Assembly (NCBI GenBank): GCA_020051845.1
Contig: JAGVQG010000068.1
Span: 1 to 33,493 of the forward strand
Direction: 5' to 3'
DNA: 33,493 bases
Source of the DNA: an archaeon
Lineage (GTDB): Archaea > Nanobdellota > Nanobdellia > Woesearchaeales > ARS49
Position numbers and translations under genes: made by a program. Position 1 is the stretch's first letter. Each line of letters opens with the position of its first letter. The notes below the pieces were generated by a model. That model saw only the letters and a list, made by a program, of their open reading frames with translations. It did no database searches and was not told where the DNA came from. Positions 7,893-16,539 of the stretch are shown in pieces.

Positions 7893-9134
7893 ATGAAACT
7901 AGGCAAGACATTCAAGCATGCCTTGAATATGGTGCTTCATAGCCGGCTGCGTAGCTGGCTGACTATTCTAGGCATCGTGATCGGCGTCGCTTCTGTGATC
8001 GCCATCGTATCTTTGGGCCAAAGCTTGCAGTCGTCGATCACTTCAAGCCTTAGCGGTCTTGGTGGGGATATAGTGACCGTTTCTCCTGGCGCGGCGCGAG
8101 GCGGGGACTTCGGACCAGGAAGAGTCGATAGGGAGATATCCACAACAAAAGCCACCTCGAAAGCCGTCATTCTGGACACCACAGATTACCAGGTCCTCAA
8201 AGGCATTCCTGAGATATTGTACGTGCAACCACAAATTCGGGGCAATGTGAATGTCTCTTATCTTGGAAAAGCAGGCTCGGTTTCAGTCACAGGTGTCGAC
8301 CAGAAAGTCTGGGCGCTTGTCACAACCAGCACCATGGCACAGGGTCGCTTCCTGGATTCTGCGGACCAGAATGTGGTGGTCATCGGCGGCCGACTCGCAT
8401 CTTCGTATTTCAGCCAGCCCGTTGGCATCAACAAAATGCTTACCGTTGAAGGTGGCGCGTTCAGGGTCGTTGGGATCCTTAACGACCAAAGCACTAGCAT
8501 ATACATGCCTATACAGATGGCGTTCACGGTCATTCCGAATAAGGTCAACAACCAATACGATTCTATTGTCCTCAAGATAAAGGACCAGGACTTCCTTGAC
8601 GATGATCTTGCGATCATCACACAGAAACTCACTGTTTCGCGCCACGTTACGAACAGGACCATGGATTTCTCCGTGACGTCACAGAAAGAGCAGCAAGCGA
8701 CAAGAGCCGCTGCCCTAAGCACCATGACCACTTTCCTCGTCGCCATAGCCGCTGTTTCGTTGCTTGTCGGCGCGGTCGGCATAGCCAACACCATGTTCAC
8801 ATCTGTCCTTGAGAAGACGAAGGAGATAGGCATAATGAAAGCGATAGGCGCAAGAAACCAAGACATTCTCTTGATCTTCATCTTCAATTCCGCGATCATA
8901 GGCCTTATCGGCGGGCTTATCGGTGTGATCCTTGGAGGGATCATGTCCTATTTCCTGCCGAGTCTCCTTAGCTCCGGGATTCCGTTCGTCAGAGGCAACC
9001 TGCTGACTGTCGTGTCATTGAATTCCGTGTTTATGGCCCTTGGCGTGTCGGTCGGCGTAGGCATCATCGCAGGCATAGTGCCTGCCTACCAGGCATCGAA
9101 GCTCAAGCCTGTCGACGCCTTGCGCTTCGAGTAG
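7893..9134 (+). CDS. MacB/FtsX-like ABC permease (module A)
   Basis: Membrane subunit of the module A transporter, 413 residues. Topology is typical: one N-terminal transmembrane helix (LTILGIVIGVASVIAIVSLG), a large extracytoplasmic MacB_PCD-like domain (about 45-270), then three helices within the FtsX domain. The family motif AVGIANTMFTSVLEKTKEIGIMK is present (split here only by context) and the C-terminus ends LKPVDALRFE, as in other MacB-type permeases. It starts 8 bases after the CARDB-like gene and its stop codon overlaps the GTG proposed for the radical SAM gene by one base. The transported or extracted molecule is unknown. Confidence 0.92.
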   Translation: MKLGKTFKHALNMVLHSRLRSWLTILGIVIGVASVIAIVSLGQSLQSSITSSLSGLGGDIVTVSPGAARGGDFGPGRVDREISTTKATSKAVILDTTDYQVLKGIPEILYVQPQIRGNVNVSYLGKAGSVSVTGVDQKVWALVTTSTMAQGRFLDSADQNVVVIGGRLASSYFSQPVGINKMLTVEGGAFRVVGILNDQSTSIYMPIQMAFTVIPNKVNNQYDSIVLKIKDQDFLDDDLAIITQKLTVSRHVTNRTMDFSVTSQKEQQATRAAALSTMTTFLVAIAAVSLLVGAVGIANTMFTSVLEKTKEIGIMKAIGARNQDILLIFIFNSAIIGLIGGLIGVILGGIMSYFLPSLLSSGIPFVRGNLLTVVSLNSVFMALGVSVGVGIIAGIVPAYQASKLKPVDALRFE

Positions 9135-10162
9135 TGGTTTTCACCAAAAACCTTTTCAACGTGGTCGCCACTCATCCTTCCATGAAACCTGTAAGTTGCG
9201 GTGTCTGTCGTCACGACTGCCTGCTTTCAGAAGGCCAGATCGGCATTTGCGGCGTCAGGAAGAACGAAAAAGGAAAGATCAAGCTGTTGGTCTACGGCAA
9301 GGTATCCTCCATATGCGTCGATCCTATCGAGAAGAAACCTCTTTATCATTTCATGCCCGGCTCTGCGATCCTCTCAGTGGGATCGATAGGATGTAATTTC
9401 CGCTGTTGCTTCTGCCAGAACTGGGAGATCTCGCAGGCCACGCACGAACCTGATCTGAAGGGCAAAATCCGTCTCAATGATGCCGATCCCGAGACATTGG
9501 TCAAGCACTGCTTGGACAACAGCATTCCAGCCATAGCGTTCACCTACAACGAACCGACGATCCTGCTGGAATACGCGATCGACACGTTCAAGCTCGCGAA
9601 AAAGCATGGCATTAAGACCGTTTTCGTGAGCAACGGCTACGCGTCTGACGCCTCCCTCAAGAGACTGAAGGGGCTTCTTGACGCGATAAACATAGACCTG
9701 AAGGGTTTCACCGAGGAGTTCTACGCGAAGCAGTGCAAGGCCCGCTTGGAACATGTCAAGGCCACGATAAAATCCGCGCACAAGACGGGATTCTGGCTTG
9801 AGCTTACCACCCTTCTGATCCCTGATCTCAATGACAGCGACAAGGAGCTCAAAGCGATGGCAGAATGGATAGCGTCATTGAACAAAGATATCCCTTGGCA
9901 CATCACCGCTTTCCATCCTGACTACAAGTTGACTGACAAGAAAGCCACTCCTGCCGAGACATTGGACCGTGCTTACAAGATCGCGAAGAAAGCAGGGCTG
10001 CGCTTTGTCTACGTCGGCAACATGCGTAACGCGCACGAGAACACCGTTTGCCCGGATTGCGGCGCAACGCTTATCAAACGCCAAGGGTTCATGGTCTTGG
10101 AGAACAAAATACAAGGAGGTAAGTGTCCGCAATGCAAGACGACTATTCCAGGCATCTTCTGA
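9134..10162 (+). CDS. amrS: AmmeMemoRadiSam system radical SAM enzyme
   Basis: Radical SAM protein of the AmmeMemoRadiSam trio, whose reaction is not established. The 4Fe-4S site is CNFRCCFC (Cx3Cx2C) around residues 91-98. An N-terminal Cys-rich segment (CGVCRHDC...CGVR) and a C-terminal zinc-ribbon-like pair (CPDC, CPQC) are both typical of the family; the length of 342 residues is normal. The GTG start at 9134 overlaps the permease stop (TAGTG); an ATG at 9182 is a possible alternative that would drop 16 residues, and neither has a clear Shine-Dalgarno. Overlap with both neighbours implies translation coupling with the ABC module and with amrB. Confidence 0.92.
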   Translation: MVFTKNLFNVVATHPSMKPVSCGVCRHDCLLSEGQIGICGVRKNEKGKIKLLVYGKVSSICVDPIEKKPLYHFMPGSAILSVGSIGCNFRCCFCQNWEISQATHEPDLKGKIRLNDADPETLVKHCLDNSIPAIAFTYNEPTILLEYAIDTFKLAKKHGIKTVFVSNGYASDASLKRLKGLLDAINIDLKGFTEEFYAKQCKARLEHVKATIKSAHKTGFWLELTTLLIPDLNDSDKELKAMAEWIASLNKDIPWHITAFHPDYKLTDKKATPAETLDRAYKIAKKAGLRFVYVGNMRNAHENTVCPDCGATLIKRQGFMVLENKIQGGKCPQCKTTIPGIF

Positions 10163-10890
10163 GGCAGCCTGCTGTCGCAGGCATGTTCTATCCCATGGAC
10201 AGGGAAGAATTGCTACGTGATATCAAGAAGCTCGTCGATTCTCACTCTCCTGTCAAGGATGCGCCTAAGGCGATGATCGTTCCTCATGCAGGTTATGCCT
10301 ACAGCGCGATGGTCGCCGCTGCGGCCTATGCCAAACTCAAAGGCCCGAAGATCAAGCGCATCATTCTCATAGGACCTGCTCATCACGCGTTCATTGAAGG
10401 CAGCGTCACGAGCGCGATGGGATGGCTAACCCCATTGGGAGTTGTTAAGATGCGGCATTTCAAGGGAATTCCTATCGACGAGGATGCTTTCGAGGAGGAG
10501 CACAGTCTTGAGGTGCAGCTTCCTTTCCTTCAATACCTTCAGCCAGATGCCGCGATCGAGCCGATCCTTGTGGGCGACCAAAATCCGGAAGAACTGGCGA
10601 AGATCATCGGAAAATCCGCATCCGACGCCGTGATTATCGTCAGCTCCGACCTTTCTCATTACATGTCCTACGACCAGGCAGAATCGACCGATGAAAGAAG
10701 CATACGGTCGATACTGGACATGAAACCCGATGGATTCATCGACGCCTGTGGAGAGATAGGTATACGCGCCCTGATCATTATCGCGAAGAAGAACAAATGG
10801 AAGCCGACGTTGCTCATGGCCAAGAACTCGGGCGACACATCAGGCGACAAGGGCAGGGTGGTGGGCTATGCCAGCATTGAATTCAGATGA
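10132..10890 (+). CDS. amrB: Memo-like protein (AmmeMemoRadiSam protein B)
   Basis: Homologue of human MEMO1 and the bacterial/archaeal AmrB family, related in fold to class III extradiol dioxygenases. Conserved His-bearing motifs are visible: VPHAGYAYSA, GPAHHAF and SSDLSHYMSYD, plus EEHSLEVQLPFLQ. The length of about 252 residues is usual. GGAGGT at 10115-10120 lies 11 bases before the ATG at 10132; an in-frame GTG at 10123 is only 2 bases away and is less likely. The gene overlaps the 3' end of amrS by 31 bases and its own end overlaps the AMMECR1 gene. The biochemical role is unresolved; the His cluster suggests metal binding. Confidence 0.92.
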   Translation: MQDDYSRHLLRQPAVAGMFYPMDREELLRDIKKLVDSHSPVKDAPKAMIVPHAGYAYSAMVAAAAYAKLKGPKIKRIILIGPAHHAFIEGSVTSAMGWLTPLGVVKMRHFKGIPIDEDAFEEEHSLEVQLPFLQYLQPDAAIEPILVGDQNPEELAKIIGKSASDAVIIVSSDLSHYMSYDQAESTDERSIRSILDMKPDGFIDACGEIGIRALIIIAKKNKWKPTLLMAKNSGDTSGDKGRVVGYASIEFR

Positions 10891-11419
10891 TAAGAGATAT
10901 CTGTTGGATGTTGCGCGTCACGCCATAGCTGAGAAGCTACAGGTCATATATCCGACTCCAAAAGACGTCGATTCCAAATCCTTGCGTCAGAAGAACGGGG
11001 TCTTCGTGACCTTGCACGAGAATGGCGATCTTAGGGGTTGCATAGGCTGTTTCGAGTCGGAAGATTGCCTTCCGAAGACTGTCGCCACCTATGCATTGGC
11101 CGCCGCGTTCGACGACACGCGCTTCCCTCCGATCTCGAAGTCCGAATTCAAAGATATCACGATAGAGATAAGCGTGCTTGGCGCGCCGAAAAAGACAGAT
11201 GATATCACCCGGCATTTCAAGGAAAAGCCAGGGGTAATAATCCGTAAAGGATACCGCCAGGCGACTTTCCTTCCGCAGGTCTGGGATGATCTTCAGGAAC
11301 CGGATGAGTTCATGGAACATCTGTGCGTGAAAGCTGGCCTACAGGCAGATGAATGGACGCGTGAGGGCATGAATTTCTCGGTTTACACGGTCGATTCTTT
11401 CGAAGAGAACAAAGACTGA
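10868..11419 (+). CDS. amrA: AMMECR1 domain protein (AmmeMemoRadiSam protein A)
   Basis: AMMECR1 family, 183 residues, with the invariant LRGCIGCFES motif (LRGCIG) near residues 55-64 and the C-terminal LPQVWDDL-type motif. The family is widespread in archaea and eukaryotes; its activity is unproven. The ATG lies inside the last 23 bases of amrB, so the three genes form one translationally coupled unit downstream of the module A permease. The 3' end overlaps the convergent membrane protein gene at 11383-12012 by 37 bases. Confidence 0.92.
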   Translation: MPALNSDDKRYLLDVARHAIAEKLQVIYPTPKDVDSKSLRQKNGVFVTLHENGDLRGCIGCFESEDCLPKTVATYALAAAFDDTRFPPISKSEFKDITIEISVLGAPKKTDDITRHFKEKPGVIIRKGYRQATFLPQVWDDLQEPDEFMEHLCVKAGLQADEWTREGMNFSVYTVDSFEENKD

Positions 11420-12012
11420 TCCTTCAGCTTATGCGGATGATGTAATGGTGTTTGCGGCGCGGGACAATTGCGCAATACTAATGCTCCGACTACCGCGACT
11501 ATCAGTCCGGCCGCGCTGTCGTTGATTAGGTCGACCATAGTGTCCGTGTTTCCGAACTGGTTGTGCGTGTGCAATAGCGTGTCGCTCGTGAACTCGCCTA
11601 TCTCCCACACGGCACCTATCGCTATTGCGAAGAAGAACGAGAACATCGCTATCATCCTAATGCTGATGTGTATCGTTCCTGACTGCTGCAGCGCATACAC
11701 CACCATGAAGCCTAGCGCGGCGACTATGGCAGAACCCATGAGGTGCGCCATATTATCCCACCACCAGAATGTGTTGTAGAACCCTAACTGCAGTCCTGCG
11801 AGATGCACCAACAGCATCACGACGATGAAAAAGTCGAAGATCCACGGCATCGTTATCTTGTAGTTGCGTCGGACGATCGCAGGTATGAACGACACTACGA
11901 ACGCGGCTAATGCAGCCAATGCCCTGACATGATGCTCGCTTACGGCGAATATTGGGATGAGCAATAGCAGGATCACCTGCAAGAACCGCGTTATGAAAGT
12001 GTTGATCCTCAT
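11383..12012 (-). CDS. Small polytopic membrane protein, DUF2238/YjdF-like (module B)
   Basis: The 209-residue protein has five or six predicted transmembrane helices. Conserved-looking polar motifs include WWWDNMAHLMGS, GAVWEIGEF and NTDTMVDLINDSAAG. These resemble the pattern of YjdF-type (DUF2238) membrane proteins, one of which lies at the right edge of this window (GHFMQG, FWEILE). The ATG overlaps the TGA of the preceding permease in ATGA, so it is the last gene of the module B operon. Membership of the transporter complex is suggested only by this coupling. The family assignment is moderate. Confidence 0.7.
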   Translation of the reverse strand: MRINTFITRFLQVILLLLIPIFAVSEHHVRALAALAAFVVSFIPAIVRRNYKITMPWIFDFFIVVMLLVHLAGLQLGFYNTFWWWDNMAHLMGSAIVAALGFMVVYALQQSGTIHISIRMIAMFSFFFAIAIGAVWEIGEFTSDTLLHTHNQFGNTDTMVDLINDSAAGLIVAVVGALVLRNCPAPQTPLHHPHKLKDQSLFSSKESTV

Positions 12013-13235
12013 TTACGCAGCGCCTCGACAGGGCTGATTTTTGCTGCTTGCATCGCAGGCAACGTTCCCGATATCGATCCGATGATGAATGAAAAGAAGA
12101 GCGCGCCCAATATCAACCACAGCGGGAAGCTTGCTTTCAGTAATGACGACCCCAATACTTGGGCTCCCACTATCTCGACCATCTTGGCCATGCCCATCCC
12201 GATCAGCAGACCGATAAGTCCACCGACCATTCCCAGCATGCCTGACTCGAAGAAGAAAAGCATGAATATATCGCTGTTCCTCCCGCCAATCGCTTTTATC
12301 ACGCCGATTTCGCGCGTTCTCTCAAGCACTGCAGTGTACATCGTGTTCATGACCCCTATGCCACCCACCATCAATGATATCGCTGCTATGCCCACAAGGA
12401 CTGCCTGCACGATATTGATTATCGTGTTGAACGCCGATAAAACCTGTCCTGGCGTCTGGACAGTGAAATCCTCTTTGCCATCTTTGACGCCCCTTTGTTT
12501 GCCCAGTGTACGGGTGATATCGTCGGCGACCTTGTTGGGATCAGTTCCTTTGCGGACCTTTGCTATGATGATTCCAATGGTATCCCCTGGGTTGAACATA
12601 TCGTCGAAAGCCTTCTCTGTGAAGAGTACCGCGTTGTCCTGATTCGGATTCCCTGACTTTTTCAGTATGGACGCAACGCCGAATCTCTTGCCATTGATGT
12701 TCACTGAATCTCCCGCGGATATGGTCCTCTTGAAAGGTCCTGTCGATTCCGAGAGGCCGTATCCTAGCATGACCCTTCCAGAATCTCCGCTATCAAGCAT
12801 CCTTCCTGTGCCGACATTCACCTTACCCACTGCTATGACGAGATCGCGAGCAGCTCTGTCGTCGGGCAGGAATGTCGTGTAGAGTATGTTTGATCTTTTC
12901 TTGAATTCCACTGTCGCGAGCCGCAAAGTCCTCTTAGCAACCACCTCAACGCCAGGCACTCCTCTTATCACGTTGAAATCTTTGTCCGTCAATTGTGCAC
13001 CCGCTAATGATCCCGGCGGCCCGAATCCTGCGGTCTTTGCCTGTATAAGCAGTAGATCCGGTCCGAATGAGGAGAACGAGTCGAGGATCGCCGCCTGCAA
13101 CCCCTGGCCGAGGCTGATGAGGGCGACTATCGATGCTATTCCGATGAAGATCCCGATTATCGTCAGGTATGCCCTAAGCTTGCGTCGTAATAGGTTGTTG
13201 ATAGCGAGCTTGTTGAGTTCAAGGACACTACTCAT
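12009..13235 (-). CDS. MacB/FtsX-like ABC permease 2 (module B)
   Basis: Second permease of module B, 408 residues. It has the N-terminal helix (LTIIGIFIGIASIVALISLG), a large extracytoplasmic domain, and three C-terminal helices with GGIGVMNTMYTAVLERTREIG and the terminal KISPVEALRK. I chose the ATG at 13235 because it begins MSSVLELNKLAINN, a family-like N-terminus, and overlaps the upstream permease stop codon by 8 bases; a longer open frame to 13376 would add a low-complexity, non-family leader. It is clearly a paralogue of the gene at 13228-14454 and of the module A permease. Two permease genes suggest a heterodimeric channel, as in LolC/LolE. Confidence 0.92.
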   Translation of the reverse strand: MSSVLELNKLAINNLLRRKLRAYLTIIGIFIGIASIVALISLGQGLQAAILDSFSSFGPDLLLIQAKTAGFGPPGSLAGAQLTDKDFNVIRGVPGVEVVAKRTLRLATVEFKKRSNILYTTFLPDDRAARDLVIAVGKVNVGTGRMLDSGDSGRVMLGYGLSESTGPFKRTISAGDSVNINGKRFGVASILKKSGNPNQDNAVLFTEKAFDDMFNPGDTIGIIIAKVRKGTDPNKVADDITRTLGKQRGVKDGKEDFTVQTPGQVLSAFNTIINIVQAVLVGIAAISLMVGGIGVMNTMYTAVLERTREIGVIKAIGGRNSDIFMLFFFESGMLGMVGGLIGLLIGMGMAKMVEIVGAQVLGSSLLKASFPLWLILGALFFSFIIGSISGTLPAMQAAKISPVEALRK

Positions 13236-14454
13236 AACGTAGCGCCTCCACTGGTGGGAGTTTTGACGCCTGCCATGCAGGTAGCGCTCCGGATAGCGAA
13301 CCAACGACAAACGCGAATGTGAGAGCCCCGACGATAAGATACCACGGGAAATACACATGCAACAGGTTCGAGCCAAGATAGAATGACGCGATTATCTGCA
13401 CAAGATATGCTATTCCTGCACCGAGCGCCACACCAATTATTCCCCCCGCCATTCCCAGGAATCCCGCCTCTACAAGGAACTGCACCATTATGTCGCTGTT
13501 GCGCGCACCTATCGCCTTCATCACACCGATCTCGGTCGTTCTTTCAAGCGTTGCGGTGTACATCGTGTTCATGATGCCGATTCCGCCAACCACCAAGGAT
13601 ATCACTGCCACTCCGACAAGCACGACTTGTATTATGTCGAGCACCGTGTTAAGGCTGCGGAGTATGTCATCAGGCGTCTGGACCTCGAAGTCCTCATCAC
13701 CCTCTTTGACATTCCTGAAGCTTCGGAGGTTTTTCTTGACTGTTTCGGCCACTGTCAACGGGTTTGCGCCCTTGGCTGATTGTGCCACTATCACGGTGAC
13801 GAGTTTGGGTTCGTTGATCAGTTCTCGTAATGTCTTTTGTGACATGAAGACGCTGCTGTCTGTCCCAGGGTCACCTACTTTCTTCCATATTCCCGCTACC
13901 TGGAATTGCCTGCCATTCACCAGTATCTTGGTTCCTACACCAAGGGTCTTTGAGTACAGTCCTGGCTTCGCGAGTTCTGCGCCGATCACCACTTGATCGG
14001 GATCGTTCTTGCGCATCATTTTCCCTGTTGTGACCTCGAGGCTGTTGAGCGCTATCGCGAGTTCACGCTCATCTGCAGTGTCTGGAATGTCGATCAAATA
14101 ATGGACCCCGTTCTCGAATCCGACAGTCACTGTCGCCGCTTTGATGTTATATGCTATGGCTGTCTTCACATTCTGAGATTTCTTCACCCTGTCAAGGTCT
14201 TCTGTCGTGAGTTTGACCGAGCTTATATCGGATCCTACCCCGAAGTTGGTGTTCTTCACCGATATGTAGAGTTTGTCCGCTCCTATCTTGTCGAACTGCG
14301 CCTGTATGGAATCTTTCAATCCTTGGCTTATCGCGACCAGACTGACGACCGCAGCTATGCCTATGAATATGCCTAGCATAGTCAAGAAAGTCCTGACATG
14401 GCTTCGGCTTAGGTTGCGGAAGGCAATCCAGACGAAGTCTACGACATTCGTCAT
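13228..14454 (-). CDS. MacB/FtsX-like ABC permease 1 (module B)
   Basis: First permease of module B, 408 residues, the same length as its neighbour. It has the N-terminal helix (LTMLGIFIGIAAVVSLVAIS), an extracytoplasmic MacB_PCD-like domain, and a C-terminal FtsX domain with GGIGIMNTMYTATLERTTEIG and the closing LPPVEALRYE. The ATG is 4 bases after the stop of the CARDB-like gene. It most likely pairs with permease 2 and the ATPase at 15718-16416. The transported molecule is unknown. Confidence 0.93.
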   Translation of the reverse strand: MTNVVDFVWIAFRNLSRSHVRTFLTMLGIFIGIAAVVSLVAISQGLKDSIQAQFDKIGADKLYISVKNTNFGVGSDISSVKLTTEDLDRVKKSQNVKTAIAYNIKAATVTVGFENGVHYLIDIPDTADERELAIALNSLEVTTGKMMRKNDPDQVVIGAELAKPGLYSKTLGVGTKILVNGRQFQVAGIWKKVGDPGTDSSVFMSQKTLRELINEPKLVTVIVAQSAKGANPLTVAETVKKNLRSFRNVKEGDEDFEVQTPDDILRSLNTVLDIIQVVLVGVAVISLVVGGIGIMNTMYTATLERTTEIGVMKAIGARNSDIMVQFLVEAGFLGMAGGIIGVALGAGIAYLVQIIASFYLGSNLLHVYFPWYLIVGALTFAFVVGSLSGALPAWQASKLPPVEALRYE

Positions 14455-14458
14455 GCCA

Positions 14459-15721
14459 TCACTCTGTTCGCTTCTTTCGGGATTTCCTGCTTCTGAAGAT
14501 CAAGATCGCGACCACTACCACTATGACGATTCCGACCAGATACTGCATTCCGTTGTTGGTGGATTGGCCAAGTTCTGCCGGTGTGCGTATCGCGAGCGGA
14601 ACAGTCAGTCCTGTGCTGTATTTCTTCCCGTTCGCATCCTCATAACTGACGACAAGAGGCAGGTCCAATGAACTCTGCGCAGATTTGAGCTTGAGTTTCC
14701 AGGATGCGGTCTCATAGTCGTCTGAGTTGATTCCGCCAACGTACTGCGTCGGTGATGTTATGACCATATACTTGTCAGTCTCTTGCATCGTGGCTGTGAA
14801 GAATTTGATGTCGCTGCGCCCTTTGTTCACGAAACGGATGACGACCTCGCCCGGCGTCTTTTCATCGACGATATCGTTCTTGTCGATGTAAGTGATGATT
14901 TCCGGTTCTGCGTTGACTGTTATTCCTACTATCTCGACGCGGCTTACGTTCCTGCCGCCACTGTCGATGTAGTTGATGACCACGGGCAATTTGTAGGCCA
15001 TGCTCTTGGCGTCGGCGTTGGCCGACAATGGGAAACTGACCGTCCCTTTCTTGCCTGGTTCTATGTTCATTATCGTCTGTGTGACGCCCTGACCTATGGG
15101 TGTGAAAGGCAGTTCGACCACGCCCGCAGAAGTCTGCTGCACGACCTGCAGGCTTGCCGTGGCATATCTTATGAACGCGTCTCCGACATTCGCGAGTTCG
15201 ATCTCGATATTGGTCTGCCCACCAGGACTCACTTTTTCAGGCGTGGCTTTTGCGTTCGAGACGACGAGCATCGCATTGGCCGATCGGACTGATATCTCAG
15301 ATGAGGTTACGGCGATGTTGGTCGCGCCATCTGCCGACCACGTGTATTTGAGCGGTTGATCGCCCTGCAGTGCGCTTTCGCTTACGCGTACCTTGAATTT
15401 CACCAGGGCGGATGAATGCGGACCAATGACACCAACCTGTTTGAAGGAAGTCCCACTTCCATCGACGCTGAATGGGAACTCGGGCAATATTGTGAACACG
15501 GTGTTCTTCAGTTCCGTGTCGCCCGTGTTGTCTATCTTATACCATACATCGACGTACTGACCAGGTGATACCGGAAATGGATCGTAGCGCAACTGGCTCA
15601 CATATATGTCGCCATAGCTTGTCCGGTATCCGGATGTCCCTGTGTTGGACGAATCATAGATAGAGTTGGCCACCGGGACCGATAGGAGTGCGATTATCAA
15701 GAGCAATAGACTGATTCTCAT
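14459..15721 (-). CDS. Exported CARDB/COG1361-like protein, C-terminal anchor (module B)
   Basis: The 420-residue protein has an N-terminal signal segment (ISLLLLIIALLSVPVANS), several CARDB-like beta domains (for example PGQYVDVWYKIDNTGD and GQTNIEIELANVGD), a C-terminal transmembrane helix (YLVGIVIVVVVAILIF) and a short basic tail (RSRKSRKKRTE). It matches the domain plan of the module A protein at 6532-7884, so the whole ATPase-CARDB-permease cassette is duplicated. The ATG overlaps the TGA of the ATPase gene in ATGA. It is probably an extracytoplasmic partner of the transporter; this is inference from synteny. Confidence 0.82.
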   Translation of the reverse strand: MRISLLLLIIALLSVPVANSIYDSSNTGTSGYRTSYGDIYVSQLRYDPFPVSPGQYVDVWYKIDNTGDTELKNTVFTILPEFPFSVDGSGTSFKQVGVIGPHSSALVKFKVRVSESALQGDQPLKYTWSADGATNIAVTSSEISVRSANAMLVVSNAKATPEKVSPGGQTNIEIELANVGDAFIRYATASLQVVQQTSAGVVELPFTPIGQGVTQTIMNIEPGKKGTVSFPLSANADAKSMAYKLPVVINYIDSGGRNVSRVEIVGITVNAEPEIITYIDKNDIVDEKTPGEVVIRFVNKGRSDIKFFTATMQETDKYMVITSPTQYVGGINSDDYETASWKLKLKSAQSSLDLPLVVSYEDANGKKYSTGLTVPLAIRTPAELGQSTNNGMQYLVGIVIVVVVAILIFRSRKSRKKRTE

Positions 15722-16416
15722 CTAACATATCCTCCTTTTTGGGTTTTGACTATGGTACCGTCTTTGAGAATATAAATCCTATCGGCGCATTTGGCCACTT
15801 CTTCATCGTGCGTGACCACTATTATCGTCCTGCCTTCCTTGTGCAGTTTCTTCAGGAAGGTCATTATGATGTCCCCTGACTTGCTGTCAAGGTTGCCTGT
15901 CGGCTCGTCCGCTAGCACCACTTGTGGCTTGTTTGCCAATGCCCTTGCGATGGCGACTCGCTGTTGCTGACCACCCGAAAGCTCGTTCGGCTTGTGGTTC
16001 GTTCGATCGTCAAGCTCGACCATTTTCAATAGTTCCGTGGCATGGCGTTGTCGTTCAGCGAGTGGCGTGTCCTGGAACATCATCGGCAGTAGAATGTTCT
16101 CTTTCGCGGTCAGCGTGTTTATCAGGTTGAAACGTTGGAAGATGAATCCTATCTTGCGCCCACGTATCTGCGCCAGGTCGGATTCTGTGAGGTGGGCGAT
16201 GTTCTTGCCATCCAGGAATATGGATCCCTTCGAGGGTATGTCCAGGCCGCCTATCATGTTCATGGCAGTGCTTTTGCCGCTTCCTGACGGGCCCATGATT
16301 GACACGAACTCACCTTCCTTCACGATCAGGTTGAGGCCTTGCAGGGCATTGACTTTGACATCTCCCATAGAATAGGTCTTCCAGACGTCCCTGCATTCTA
16401 TTATCGGCTTTGCCAT
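15718..16416 (-). CDS. ABC transporter ATPase, MacB/LolD-like (module B)
   Basis: First gene of module B, 232 residues. Visible motifs are Walker A GPSGSGKST, FIFQRFNL (Q-loop), [25 protein letters not shown] and the VVTHDEE switch region. It is closer to textbook MacB/LolD than the module A ATPase (GNLD rather than GALD in the D-loop). The upstream 120 bases contain no clear TATA box at -26; TTTAAA at 16419-16425 is too near the ATG to set this start. The next gene overlaps it by 4 bases. Substrate unknown. Confidence 0.93.
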   Translation of the reverse strand: MAKPIIECRDVWKTYSMGDVKVNALQGLNLIVKEGEFVSIMGPSGSGKSTAMNMIGGLDIPSKGSIFLDGKNIAHLTESDLAQIRGRKIGFIFQRFNLINTLTAKENILLPMMFQDTPLAERQRHATELLKMVELDDRTNHKPNELSGGQQQRVAIARALANKPQVVLADEPTGNLDSKSGDIIMTFLKKLHKEGRTIIVVTHDEEVAKCADRIYILKDGTIVKTQKGGYVR

Positions 16417-16508
16417 GTGTTTAAATCGTGTTGATATGTGAATTACGCTCTTTTTACTATCCTACGTTGGAAACCACTATTAAAAGGCTTCCGCGGAGTG
16501 TGCATTAA

Positions 16509-16516
16509 TTATATAT
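16509..16516 (+). promoter_or_regulatory. TATA box for the membrane-protein pair
   Basis: TTATATAT is centred about 27 bases upstream of the ATG at 16540. It overlaps the space before an in-frame ATG at 16522, which would lie only 5 bases after it; this is why 16540 is preferred as the start. Confidence 0.65.
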
Positions 16517-16539
16517 AGAACATGGGATGCGAAGCGGCT

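Noticed and set aside
12009-13376. 455-residue version of module B permease 2
   Set aside because: The extra 47 residues (Cys/Arg-rich) lie over the upstream permease gene; the 408-residue form starts like the family and overlaps the preceding stop codon.
12082-14671. Long plus-strand frames antisense to the module B permeases (up to 186 residues)
   Set aside because: Their hydrophobic, Met/Pro/Ser-rich sequences mirror the membrane helices on the other strand. The minus-strand reading has clear family motifs.
16417-16460. TTTAAA at 16419-16425 as promoter of module B
   Set aside because: It is only a few bases from the ATG at 16416, so it would start transcription inside the gene; no clear alternative was found.
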